DNA from: Antonospora locustae
Taxonomy: Eukaryota > Microsporidia
Reading direction: 5' to 3'
Assembly (NCBI GenBank): GCA_007674295.1
Contig: CM017451.1
Span: forward strand, 124,001-188,000
DNA: 64,000 bases
The position numbers and the translations under genes were made by a program. Below the pieces are notes generated by a model. The model did not search any database, was not told the origin of the DNA, and was given only the letters and a program-made list of their open reading frames with translations. Below are positions 35,426 to 44,613 of the stretch, piece by piece (the first letter of the stretch is position 1; every line of letters begins with the position of its first letter).

Positions 35426-36163
35426 ATGGTCGCAAGTCTTGAAGACATACTCGATGACCTAAGTGTTAGGTTTTTGGCGGTACTTCCTTATCATGGAACG
35501 GTGTTTAGTGAGCGCCTTTACTTCATTATCGAGGAGTCCTATTGGTTTTTTCTGGACTTCTACCAGAAAAAAAACCGGTCGCTGTATCTCTCGTTCCATG
35601 ATTTCTGTGAGAAGATTCTTGCACACAACTCACTGCCATTCAATGAAGCAGACTATCGTTCGTTTAAGACGTACAAGCGAAGGGTTCCTGTATATGGTGG
35701 AATAATCCTGAATCCAGAGATGGATCACGTGCTGCTTGTGAAAGGCATGAGTAGCAGTCAATACTTCTTTCCCAAGGGAAAGAAGTGCAAGGACGAGAGC
35801 GGTATGGAATGCTGCTACCGAGAGGTGTTTGAGGAAGTGGGTTTGGACGTACGTGGTAAGATCAGCAGACTGTATTTGGAAACACAGAAAGGCATTTTTT
35901 ACTTTATATTCTATGTAAAGATGGATAAAAGACTGCGAACATTCACAAGGTGCGAAATATCAAGTGTCAAGTGGACATCGATCAGCGAGATTGAAAATGA
36001 TGCTGAAAACGGTCCGTACGGCGCAGTGAAGGTATATATAAACAGAATAAATAAAATGGTAGAAAAGGTCAAAAATGAGCACTTCAGACTTGATACAGCC
36101 AAGATGATGGAGAGAATCAACAAGAGAATGGAAAGGTGCAGTGAAGTTACGTCTGGGTCGTAA
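35426..36163 (+). CDS. DCP2: mRNA-decapping enzyme Dcp2
   Basis: A 245-residue Nudix hydrolase that removes the m7G cap of mRNAs. The N-terminal regulatory domain (ILDDLSVRFLAVLP, then FERLYFIIEESYWFFLDF equivalents) precedes VPVYGGIILNPEMDHVLLVKG. The Nudix box runs from G in FPKGKK to REVFEEVGLDV and fits Gx5Ex7REUxEExGU exactly. Box B-like helices follow. The long C-terminal tail of yeast Dcp2 is missing. CCCC lies one base before the ATG. Confidence 0.95.
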   Translation: MVASLEDILDDLSVRFLAVLPYHGTVFSERLYFIIEESYWFFLDFYQKKNRSLYLSFHDFCEKILAHNSLPFNEADYRSFKTYKRRVPVYGGIILNPEMDHVLLVKGMSSSQYFFPKGKKCKDESGMECCYREVFEEVGLDVRGKISRLYLETQKGIFYFIFYVKMDKRLRTFTRCEISSVKWTSISEIENDAENGPYGAVKVYINRINKMVEKVKNEHFRLDTAKMMERINKRMERCSEVTSGS

Positions 36164-36424
36164 AACTTACCACAACCACTCAGTGCATGTATTATCTGTG
36201 AATGCTTGGCGTCACTTACCTATATTTCTGTTGAAGAAATATGCCCAACAGCTGGTACTACAATTATAAATGCGACTCTCTTAAACACATGCAAGGCCGA
36301 TGGAATATAATGCGTGCGATATCTCCGCTAACTGCCAAGAAGTGCTGCATGTGTTTTGTGAGGGGCTTACCTGTCATAACGACTAATAAATTCACTATGA
36401 TGCTGAGCACGTGTCATGGGGCTA

Positions 36425-37020
36425 TCATACAATAAACCTTAAAACAAAAAATACAATGATGACAAGAGCCAGACCACCCGTAAATATTATTTTGTCGTTG
36501 GAATATCTGTTGCTTATATTATCAACTAACGTATCATTAACCCCCATTCTCTTGGCTCCTGCCACTATTTTTTCTCTTATGCCCTCCAGAACCTTCCCTT
36601 GTTGCTTTATTGAGTCCAGGCTGTCTATTGCGGACATCAGGTAGTTGTTGAGTCTTCTTGTATTTGTAGACATGATGTCTTCGTCCTCGACCTTCTGTGT
36701 ATTTGCATTTTCTGCATAGGCAACCCCACCCAGCCCCGACCTCATTAGCTCATCTCTCTCCTCCAGTATTTTCTTCTGCCGATCAATACTTATCTCGTTT
36801 AGCTGTCTTTTGTACCTGGACAGATAATCCATGTGCTTTTTGTACTCGCATTCAGCCATTTCCTCTAGAATTCTTCTATGATGGCTGAGAAGCGTGCTGT
36901 AGGACGTTATTAGAATGGACAATGTGCCTATAGATGATGGGCATTTGGAGATCTTATTCTGGAATCTATCTCCTTGTTTTTGTTTTGCAATGTTATGAGA
37001 ATCTCATCTATTCCTGCCAT
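36425..37020 (-). CDS. BOS1: Bos1/membrin-like Qb-SNARE with a frame break near its 5' end
   Basis: The main frame (36425-36922) encodes a SNARE motif and a C-terminal membrane anchor: LDSIKQQGKVLEGIREKI, MGVNDTLVDNI and DKIIFTGGLALVIIVFFVLRF. It aligns with membrin/Bos1 (RTQRxTLKGTQKKI, LGLSNT, GGM...), an ER-Golgi Qb-SNARE, with glutamine at the expected 0-layer. This frame has no suitable ATG upstream; the first is at 36859. An ATG at 37020 sits directly after CCCC and starts MAGIDEILITLQNKNKEIDS, a plausible SNARE N-terminus. It runs in another frame and stops at 36928-36930. The two frames overlap and differ by one base. No GT donor exists for an intron. Confidence 0.7.
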
Positions 37021-37377
37021 GGGGTTTCCACACAAGAGCCATATGACGAGTAGCTGCATATTTGTGCGTGTTCAGAAAGACAGTGCTACAATGCAATGTC
37101 TCGACCTTATCTGCTGGAGTATAAAAACAAACACACAATGAGGAATCTCTTCAAAGCATAAAAGGCTTTGTTGTGCAATAAAAGGCCAAATAACGCCTAG
37201 AGCCATAAAGAACATTGGAAAACTTTGATTGTACAAGTTGCAATTTTATGTTATGGGTTTTATTTGGAAAGGGCGCATTCCATACACCAAAATGGTTACT
37301 ATGAACGCGCTCTGTTCTGTCGATAATAAGATTCGTACTGGAATGGCTTGGAGACTTGAATTATTTGTCTGGTTTCT
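37021..37377. other. 357-bp intergenic region, no gene seen
   Basis: Between the divergent BOS1-like and hypothetical genes. A TATAAAAAC element near 37121-37129 precedes a seven-codon frame only. No RNA gene was recognised. Confidence 0.4.
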
Positions 37378-37983
37378 ATGCGCATGAGATACACTTGGAA
37401 AATATTCAAGTACTCAAAGTTATGTGTGGACGACAGCTCGTTGTTCACAGAGTGTGGCAGAGATCTTAACATACTATCACAGACAATAATACATTCACAG
37501 ATTGACGCGGACTCCATCAAGGAGGAGAGGTGGATACATGTATACACAGAGACAAACAAGACGATAGAGGTCACGCTTGGCGACTACTTTGAGATCAAAC
37601 TGCTGGTTTCCGACCTTCACTGCTACAAGTCGTTTGTTTTAGAAAAGCTTGAGCTGTGCCAACAGATGAAGTGGACCGCAAAGGGCAGGTCGTTTGCATG
37701 CAAGTACGAGAACAACACAAAGCGGTTTCAAATTTCATTCTACGACAAAGACGAGGTTGCCGCATTTCACAGACTTTTCAGCCAGAAGATCAATTTTGAG
37801 ATTATCGAAACCAACCAATATCTCTCGAGAAAGAGCTTTCTTGAAAGAATGAAGGAGCTGAACAAAGGTGTAGAAAGAAACCAAAAAGAACAGCGACTGG
37901 AGTTCAGAGTTATTCGTGAGCTTAAGGAGCTTAAACATGAGTTTCTGAGAATGTTGTATGAACAAAACACGGACGCCCCCTAG
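37378..37983 (+). CDS. Hypothetical protein
   Basis: A 201-residue protein of unknown family. The middle is rich in predicted strands (RWIHVYTETNKTIEVTLG, FEIKLLVSD, GRSFACKYENNTKRFQISFY). A helix DEVAAFHRLFSQKI could close a PH/EVH1-like fold, and a charged helix forms the C-terminus (NKGVERNQKEQRLEFRVIRE). No signal peptide or membrane span. Two candidate ATGs lie 6 nt apart (37378 and 37384). No CCC is seen upstream. The PH-like idea is inference from strand order only. Confidence 0.55.
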   Translation: MRMRYTWKIFKYSKLCVDDSSLFTECGRDLNILSQTIIHSQIDADSIKEERWIHVYTETNKTIEVTLGDYFEIKLLVSDLHCYKSFVLEKLELCQQMKWTAKGRSFACKYENNTKRFQISFYDKDEVAAFHRLFSQKINFEIIETNQYLSRKSFLERMKELNKGVERNQKEQRLEFRVIRELKELKHEFLRMLYEQNTDAP

Positions 37984-38108
37984 CCTGATAAAATAAGCCA
38001 TGGAGACCTCTTCTTGTTCATGTATACTGACGCAGACATTCTGCAGAGTTAGTGCGTACAAATTTCACTGTTGGCATCGTCCAACAAAATGGAAAAGTAG
38101 TACCCATT

Positions 38109-39122
38109 ATGGACTTTTTCAACAGACTTGCGAGGCCAGTGAAGATCTTAGCACCCATGGTCGGGCACTCTGATCAAGCATGGCGAATACTTGCAAGAAA
38201 GCACGGTGCAGACATATGCTACACAGAGATGGTGCATGCAGAAGTGTTTCTTCGGTCAAACGCCAGTGCAGAGAGAAACAGATGGTTTACTACAGATAAA
38301 GACGACAGGCCTTTGGTTGTGCAGATCTGCGGAAACAGACCTGATATAGTGCTAGCTGCTGCGAAAAAGCTGGAAAAGCACTGCAACGCTATAGACTTCA
38401 ACCTCGGCTGCCCACAGAACATAGCAAAGAAGGGCCGGTATGGTGCCTTTTTGCAGGACGACTGGGAGCTTGTGGGCAGCATAGTTTCCTTGCTCTCTCA
38501 GAACCTAAATGTCCCTGTGTTCTGCAAGATAAGAATATTTGAGGACATTGGTAGAACAGTTGAGTATGCAAAGATGATCGAATCATGCGGATGCAGTCTG
38601 CTTGCTGTTCATGGCCGTCTCCGAGAGCAAAGAGGCGAGAAGTCGGGGCTTGCAAGCTGGAGACATATCAAAGCAGTAAAGGCTGCACTCAGAATACCGG
38701 TGATAGCAAATGGAAACATAGTTGAGTTTTCTGACATTCAAGAATGCATCTCTTTTACAAAATGTGACGGAGTAATGGTGGCTGAGACGCATCTGCACAA
38801 CCCTCTAATTTTTTCGGGGCTTTCTGCGTCTCCGATAGAAGTGTTCTATGATTACCTCTGCATTTACGAGTCCTTAGAAAGCCCTGTGCCGAATAGCATT
38901 CGCCAGCACTTTTTCAAGGTCTTCCACGTGATTCTTAGGACGCTTCCTCATTACATGGAAGACGCTATGAAATGCACAACAGTGAACTGCTACAGAAAAC
39001 TGATTGTGAGAATCAAACATGAGATAGAGAAGCTAGACATCGGCCAACGGAGGTTCTTGCTTGCGCTTCACCCCAGAATAAGGAATTACAGGTATTCAGC
39101 AGCTGAACTCATGTTGCTATGA
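38109..39122 (+). CDS. DUS1: tRNA-dihydrouridine synthase (Dus1 type)
   Basis: A 337-residue flavoenzyme reducing uridine in the tRNA D-loop. Motifs are KILAPMVGHSDQAWR (FMN-binding start), VQICGNRPD, DFNLGCPQNIAKKGRYGAFL with the catalytic Cys in GCPQ, CKIRIFED, LLAVHGRLREQRG (family HGRT), VIANGNI and CDGVMVAETHLHNP (family GVMxAxGxLxNP). The RYGAFL after GCPQ is typical of Dus1, which acts on U16/U17. The ATG at 38109 has CCC 3 nt upstream; an open extension to a GTG at 38052 is not needed. Confidence 0.95.
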   Translation: MDFFNRLARPVKILAPMVGHSDQAWRILARKHGADICYTEMVHAEVFLRSNASAERNRWFTTDKDDRPLVVQICGNRPDIVLAAAKKLEKHCNAIDFNLGCPQNIAKKGRYGAFLQDDWELVGSIVSLLSQNLNVPVFCKIRIFEDIGRTVEYAKMIESCGCSLLAVHGRLREQRGEKSGLASWRHIKAVKAALRIPVIANGNIVEFSDIQECISFTKCDGVMVAETHLHNPLIFSGLSASPIEVFYDYLCIYESLESPVPNSIRQHFFKVFHVILRTLPHYMEDAMKCTTVNCYRKLIVRIKHEIEKLDIGQRRFLLALHPRIRNYRYSAAELMLL

Positions 39123-39161
39123 CACACAGTTCAGAGAACCCATTTATTTTGCGCAAAGCAG

Positions 39162-40334
39162 CTAGGGCTTTGACCGGCTGTGGTATTTTTCCAATGCCAA
39201 AAGTAGTGTTGCAAGCCCTGAGAGAACTACTATAGATACAAACAACGTTCTAAATGTCGCTGTGCTGCTTTTTTCTACTGCAGAAAGCAAAGAGCCTATG
39301 TTCTTCAGGCCATTGTGCATGCCGTTCAGCTTCATGCCAGCTTCCTCTACACGAAGACTCAGATCTTCAATGGCCTCTGTGTCGTCATTCTCTATGGCAT
39401 TGGATACGTGCCTCAGGAGCTCCTTCAGTATTCTCATCTGTGTTTCGACATCGTTTCTTATTTCAGATGCAGCCTCAAGAATTGGTTGCCCAGCCGGGTC
39501 TCCAACAATTGTTTTTATGTACTCGATGTAATGCTCTATGCTTGAAATTAGATGTCTAGTATCTTTGTTGGAATGCATTACCTCGTCAAACATCCTTGGC
39601 TCTGTACGAACTTGCGGACTTTTGGTGTGCAATGGGTCATAGCTGTCGTACTCATGGCGCTCGTTCAGAACAGCACTTTTGAGAATAAACTTTTTGTCAT
39701 GTGGCACGTTTTGATAGTGAGATGTGATGCCAAAGTACTTACCGGAAAGTCTGTTTCCAAGACCATCTGCCTCTCTAAACCGAAGATTGTCGTACAACAA
39801 TCTGTCTCCGTTGTATATCTCAATTCGGAAGTTCTTTTTTGTGCTAATAACCTTTAACATGAGCTCACTCAGACCTGTAAATCTCTTGTGGTTCACCGAA
39901 TCGCGGAAGATAACTGGATCGTCCACATCGGGCTTTCCGTCATTTGCTGCAAGCACAAGCTCTACGGACTTTCCTGAAAACTCGATTCCAGCCATCATTC
40001 CATCAAAATTCCTCTGTGCACCTCGAAAGCTTCCCTCTTCAATTTTGCTCTTGGTGTACCAAAGGTAAACACCTGCAAACTCGTAGGGAGAGAAGCTGGG
40101 TACTGTGGTTATGAACGAAAAGCTCCAGTTGTCGCTGGGGTTTCTGTTGTTAAAGGTAACAAGCGACCCCTTTTCTGAGGAAGACTTTAGAACTATTCCG
40201 TGCTTTGTGCTTACTGCATTGCTCATTGAAAGACTCTCTGGACCCTCGCTGCTGTTGTACTGAACCTCTGCAACACGAGACTCCTTGTAGTCAAGGACGT
40301 TTGCAACGACAAAGGCCAACATCCATGCTATCAT
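39162..40334 (-). CDS. L-type lectin domain membrane protein, paralogue B
   Basis: A 390-residue relative of the protein at 6406-7533. It has a signal peptide (MIAWMLAFVVANVLDY), then the lectin domain with NPSDNWSFSF, VYLWYT, FDGMMAGIEFSGKSVE, KYFGIT and DSYDP. A helical stretch (SIEHYIEYIKTIVGDPAG, matching SLEHFMKYIDILFGEPRG of paralogue A) leads to a coiled coil and one membrane span near residues 362-380. It is probably a type I cargo-receptor-like protein of ER/Golgi. The calcium loop is again lost (IEFSG for FDxFDN). TATAAAA at 40380-40386 lies about 50 nt before the ATG at 40334 and inside a longer open frame, which argues for 40334. Confidence 0.72.
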   Translation of the reverse strand: MIAWMLAFVVANVLDYKESRVAEVQYNSSEGPESLSMSNAVSTKHGIVLKSSSEKGSLVTFNNRNPSDNWSFSFITTVPSFSPYEFAGVYLWYTKSKIEEGSFRGAQRNFDGMMAGIEFSGKSVELVLAANDGKPDVDDPVIFRDSVNHKRFTGLSELMLKVISTKKNFRIEIYNGDRLLYDNLRFREADGLGNRLSGKYFGITSHYQNVPHDKKFILKSAVLNERHEYDSYDPLHTKSPQVRTEPRMFDEVMHSNKDTRHLISSIEHYIEYIKTIVGDPAGQPILEAASEIRNDVETQMRILKELLRHVSNAIENDDTEAIEDLSLRVEEAGMKLNGMHNGLKNIGSLLSAVEKSSTATFRTLFVSIVVLSGLATLLLALEKYHSRSKP

Positions 40335-40379
40335 CTGTGAAAACAAACAATCGTTTATTAATAGCCGTGATGAAACCTG

Positions 40380-40386
40380 TTTTATA
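40380..40386 (-). promoter_or_regulatory. TATA box of lectin gene B
   Basis: TATAAAA on the minus strand, 46-52 nt upstream of the ATG at 40334. Both lectin paralogues have a TATA-like element and no CCC run, unlike most other genes in the window. Confidence 0.4.
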
Positions 40387-40450
40387 TGCATAAATAAACA
40401 AGTGTATGTAGCTACTTGAGGCCAGGCAGGTGAAGAAAAACAAAGACATA

Positions 40451-43400
40451 ATGTGTAGAACAGTTTTCAGAATGCTTTTAATATTTGCCTCATGTTGTTA
40501 CTATAGGACATATGCAGGCCAGCGCACTTGGCAAGGCTCGCAGAGAGACTTTCTGCTTCCTAATGGGCAGTATGAAGAATTATACTGCAATTGTTGGTAT
40601 TACACACCCTGGTGCGCAAATGTATGCAAAAACTATATCACACTCTACGGTCCTATGGGCCGCAGCCTCAGACCAGTGCATATGAAGACTCTCGCTTTCA
40701 ATCCAAGCACAACGCACTACCAGGGTCCTGGTGCAATTCTTGACAGCTATGCAGCGTATACGGCACACCAAGCCGATGTTTATCCAGGGCACTTTCCTAT
40801 GAGATACTTGAACACAGAGACAAACATCTCCAGCGAGCTTCTAGGCAAAAGAATGTCATCTGCACAAGGTCCGAGGAAAATTGCCAATAAAAGCTATCAA
40901 CCGATGGAAATGGAGGTAGGCTCGGCCCAGAATCGTAGCCCAATGTCAGTTCTGCAGGTGTTTTCAGGCAAGAATAGCAGAAATACGAATGCGGAAAGCA
41001 ACAGAAGAATGTGTGAATTATTGGTCTGGATTCATCAAGCAGGAGCAAACAGTACTGATCGCCGTCAAAGAGCACTTCTAAAGGGAATTCTCAACCACTT
41101 CTTCAGGTCAAACAATCTCACGGAGATTGTATGCGAAGCAAGGCCATCTCTCGCAAGCAAGAAAAGCAGTGCTTATAAGAGCTTATACACGATCACAAAG
41201 GAACAGTATGTGGATGTGTTTCTACGGAGGACGGACGTGCATGTAGCATCAAGCAGTGCACTTGATGTTTTGGTGAGTCAAATTCCATCGCGCGTCTTAT
41301 ACTCAAAAACATATTACACGACAACAATTACACCTATAACAACAATATTTACTTCGCTGGACGAGATCGACACAGAAAAAGGTGCATGCGATCCAATTGT
41401 GAACAAACAAACAAGCCTCATAAGCACAATGAGCAAGGCGGACATAAAGCAAGATGCACTTATAGTGGCTGGAAAAGTTCATGAAAGGCGCAGCAAAATA
41501 GAAAACATACTAAGCTCTGTTCAAAAGAAGAGCGAATTTGTGTGTGGAACAGGCTCCGGAGCTGAAACAGGGTCAAAGTACCGTACCACCTTTGTTTGGA
41601 AGACCATCACACCCTACACAACAAAAGAAGTACTAAAATATCCGAAAACAGCCTACTACACAACTACAGAGATTTTCACAATAACACCGTTAACAACCAT
41701 ATATGTCGAGGATGAGAGTATTGGTGCAGGATGCAGAGATAATGGTGTTTACACAGGACCTGGTTTTACACCTGCAGATGATATTAATAACTATTATGAA
41801 AAGAAATGCCTTGCAACTCAGGAAGACATCCCGCGCGTAATGAAACACAACAGCAGAAACTCAGATATTACCAGTCAGGAAATGCATACAAGGAGTAACA
41901 CCTTGAAAGTGTCAAAGGGATATGATAGCACAGATAAAATAAGGGAGCTAGAAAAATACAAAAGTGCTGAAATATCGATATCTCCTATTATTGTACACAG
42001 CAAAGCTATTTCTGTGGACGTGCTTGATAAAGAGTTACAAACAGAAAAAAGCAGTAACACAGAAAAAGACACTTTACCACCATCATCCATTAATATAAAA
42101 AACGTGTTAGATCCTGTGAGCGTGAGGAGTATCATATCGCTGCATTCAGACTCTAGTTCTGAACCGAAAAGCACAGTAGGATCCATACAGAACGAAAGCA
42201 CACGTTCATCACTTCTCGCAACGCAATACTCGATGCAATCTGCAAGCAACAAATCAGAACATGCAACAGGCAACAAAAGCCCACTTAACGTTAATACAGA
42301 CATATCCACAACAACAGTATTAATTACAACAACGGTCATTGTGAATCTGGAGAAAGTTTTGGAAGAACAGATCAGTGGTATTGTCCACAGAAAAAATATG
42401 TTGTACAAAAAAAAGGAACAAAATGTAGACAACGACCATGAGGAGACTACGTACTTAAATAAAAGTGACGAGGATGGAAATAAAGACACTACTGAGAGAA
42501 ATAAAAGAGAGTACGAAGCTTTGAAGCAGAAAGATGCTAAAACTAGGGACAACATAAATCACAGAAAAGACAAATATACACGCACAGGCACAGACCAGCT
42601 CACTATCAGTCCACCAGGCCACATAGAAGCAAACAAAGACACGGCTGTTTACACTTCAGTACTTCAAGTATTCAATGCTGGCTTTAGTTCCGAAAATGTG
42701 ATACCAACTGTTGACACAATACATAGAAACACCACAAGTGTAGATGCCAATGTGGAATCGAGTGCAGAAAAAAATGCCACTCGAAAGAAAACAATCACAA
42801 AGGTGTTTACTATATTGACTGAGGGCGAGAGCCATAGAAACGGAAGCACTGGACTGACTGCATCATATACGTTGACTAAAAACGAAAAAGGAGATACAGC
42901 ATATGCGCAAGCCAGCAGAAGTTTGCCGAACCTCGAAAGACAAGTTAGTTCTCAGACAAGGGAACACATGCTCTATCGCACACACCTGATGGACATACCC
43001 CTTGTTTCGGCGATAGTCGACGAGATAAATGCAGCCAACTCAACTAGAATAGTAATTGTGACAAGAACAAAAACAGATTGCACAGAATATAGATCTGCCA
43101 GCGCATGGGAGAACCCTCATGTTGTGGACCTGAATACAAAAACACAAGAGCAGCGCATTTACAGAGACAGGGGTGACGCCATAAGTACAAATATAGTGGA
43201 AGTGCAATCAGTTACCAGCAAGGACAAAAAAAACACCTTGCTAACCATAAGGAACATGGTATCTAACAGCATGGTCTTCTTAGGAAGTGCAACAAAAGAG
43301 ATTCCGTCGAATAAAAGTAGTGCAGTTGATGCAGTGCAGAAAAGCAGCATTCACACGAGATTGGGCAGCATTTCCTCTGTTAGCTTGATGGGCGAGACAG

Positions 43401-43552
43401 GGATTGGCGATAGCACTGACCATAGTTCTTATTTGATGACACACTACCTAAAAAGTGATGCGGAAAGTAAGACTTTGTCAACTTTTCCCATAGTAAAAAA
43501 GGTCGATATAGACGACAACTTTGGAGTTGAGATCAAGGTTGAGCCTGTATGA
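40451..43552 (+). CDS. Very large secreted Thr/Ser-rich protein with Cys-rich head and duplicated YYTTT module
   Basis: A 1033-residue protein with signal peptide (MCRTVFRMLLIFASCCYYRTYAG). A Cys/aromatic head YCNCWYYTPWCANVCKNY (about 46-63) is followed by a Pro/Tyr/His-rich stretch. Two copies of a KTxYYTTTxxxxITPxTTI module with a following GAxC/GAGC follow (about 287-320 and 396-440). The rest is Ser/Thr/Lys/Asn-rich, disordered and rich in N-x-S/T and O-mannosylation-type sites, with further TTVLITTTVIV and VIVTRTKTDC strings. No membrane anchor. Likely a spore surface, wall or polar tube component; no known family is recognised. Confidence 0.68.
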   Translation: MCRTVFRMLLIFASCCYYRTYAGQRTWQGSQRDFLLPNGQYEELYCNCWYYTPWCANVCKNYITLYGPMGRSLRPVHMKTLAFNPSTTHYQGPGAILDSYAAYTAHQADVYPGHFPMRYLNTETNISSELLGKRMSSAQGPRKIANKSYQPMEMEVGSAQNRSPMSVLQVFSGKNSRNTNAESNRRMCELLVWIHQAGANSTDRRQRALLKGILNHFFRSNNLTEIVCEARPSLASKKSSAYKSLYTITKEQYVDVFLRRTDVHVASSSALDVLVSQIPSRVLYSKTYYTTTITPITTIFTSLDEIDTEKGACDPIVNKQTSLISTMSKADIKQDALIVAGKVHERRSKIENILSSVQKKSEFVCGTGSGAETGSKYRTTFVWKTITPYTTKEVLKYPKTAYYTTTEIFTITPLTTIYVEDESIGAGCRDNGVYTGPGFTPADDINNYYEKKCLATQEDIPRVMKHNSRNSDITSQEMHTRSNTLKVSKGYDSTDKIRELEKYKSAEISISPIIVHSKAISVDVLDKELQTEKSSNTEKDTLPPSSINIKNVLDPVSVRSIISLHSDSSSEPKSTVGSIQNESTRSSLLATQYSMQSASNKSEHATGNKSPLNVNTDISTTTVLITTTVIVNLEKVLEEQISGIVHRKNMLYKKKEQNVDNDHEETTYLNKSDEDGNKDTTERNKREYEALKQKDAKTRDNINHRKDKYTRTGTDQLTISPPGHIEANKDTAVYTSVLQVFNAGFSSENVIPTVDTIHRNTTSVDANVESSAEKNATRKKTITKVFTILTEGESHRNGSTGLTASYTLTKNEKGDTAYAQASRSLPNLERQVSSQTREHMLYRTHLMDIPLVSAIVDEINAANSTRIVIVTRTKTDCTEYRSASAWENPHVVDLNTKTQEQRIYRDRGDAISTNIVEVQSVTSKDKKNTLLTIRNMVSNSMVFLGSATKEIPSNKSSAVDAVQKSSIHTRLGSISSVSLMGETGIGDSTDHSSYLMTHYLKSDAESKTLSTFPIVKKVDIDDNFGVEIKVEPV

Positions 43553-44050
43553 CGCTGTGATGCAAAACAGGCACGAAAATCCCGACTACGCGAAGGCTAT
43601 ATTAACGTTTTCAGATGGCATAGATGGGCGTGCAGAATGCTAGATAAAGTACCAGTGACTGCAAACGGATAGTTTGTAGACACGACAAGTAGAATGCATA
43701 TGCCAAATAGAATAGTGCAGAGGTGTGCTAGAAAAGGGTCTCACCCAACAAAACAGGTCCTGCTCATCCCTGTCTATATAAATAGTCGTTTGTGCATGCA
43801 ATAAAAAACAATATAAACCTAAAGCAACTTTTATTGGTTTGAATAATTTAAGCTTATTTTGCCATCTTATCACATTTCTTAAATCTTATTATTAGGCCTT
43901 ACAAAAATCGCGTGCATTAGGCGCCTATTGTAATGCCAATTATGAGCATCTTCCTCTTAGGTAACTCATTAATTAAAAACATCACTAATTTCCGTTTATG
44001 TAAGGCTGATCAACGTAAAAATAAATTCCAGAACCTTCCAGTAGAGAGCC
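43553..44050. other. 498-bp AT-rich intergenic region, no gene seen
   Basis: Between the large secreted-protein gene and the homeodomain gene, both on plus. It contains several AATAAA/ATTAAA-type signals and a TATAAATA near 43776. Short frames on either strand lack signatures; no tRNA was found. Confidence 0.45.
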
Positions 44051-44455
44051 ATGCGCAGAAAACGGGTTTCACTGTCAAGCGAGCAGCGGGAGTTTCTCAA
44101 CAGGTACTTTCTCTACAACGACAAACCTTCAGTGGATGAGAAATACGATATTTCAATCGAGCTGAACATGCCTTACAAAGCTGTGCAGATATGGTTTCAA
44201 AATGCGCGGGCACACATAAGGAGATACCAGAAGGCGAGGTCTTTTCTTGCATATTCTTCTGACATCAATGACTCGGGAAAGGAGTATTTTGCACACTGCA
44301 ATGCGCTCTGCATACAGCCAAAGAAAAGTCTCGTGAAGAAATACCTTGAGATGTATGCAGGCACAGAAAGTTCCGAGTGCAAAAGCAAGCAATACCCGCA
44401 AATAGTCTCCACATACGACCCAGAGTCTCAGATTTATTTTCTTGGCTACTGGTAG
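44051..44455 (+). CDS. Homeodomain transcription factor
   Basis: A 134-residue protein whose first 60 residues are a homeodomain: RRKRVSLSSEQREFLNRYF, YDISIELNMPYKAVQIWFQNARAHIRRYQK. Helix 3 has the invariant W48, F49 and N51; R53 is kept while position 52 is Ala. The rest is short and without a known motif, ending IYFLGYW. Microsporidia carry about a dozen such small homeobox genes. The ATG at 44051 begins directly with the N-terminal arm, so little precedes the DNA-binding domain. Confidence 0.93.
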   Translation: MRRKRVSLSSEQREFLNRYFLYNDKPSVDEKYDISIELNMPYKAVQIWFQNARAHIRRYQKARSFLAYSSDINDSGKEYFAHCNALCIQPKKSLVKKYLEMYAGTESSECKSKQYPQIVSTYDPESQIYFLGYW

Positions 44456-44613
44456 CTAGATATGTCTGAGATGCATTTAAGTTTCCCGCCATATCACAAA
44501 GTGTAAATAATGCTAAATTACCAATGCCTTAAATGCAAAGCATCTCTTTTTGTACATATTAACAACAAGAGCAGTCCCGCCAAAACTTTAAAACTTGAGA
44601 AGATGCCCCCTTG

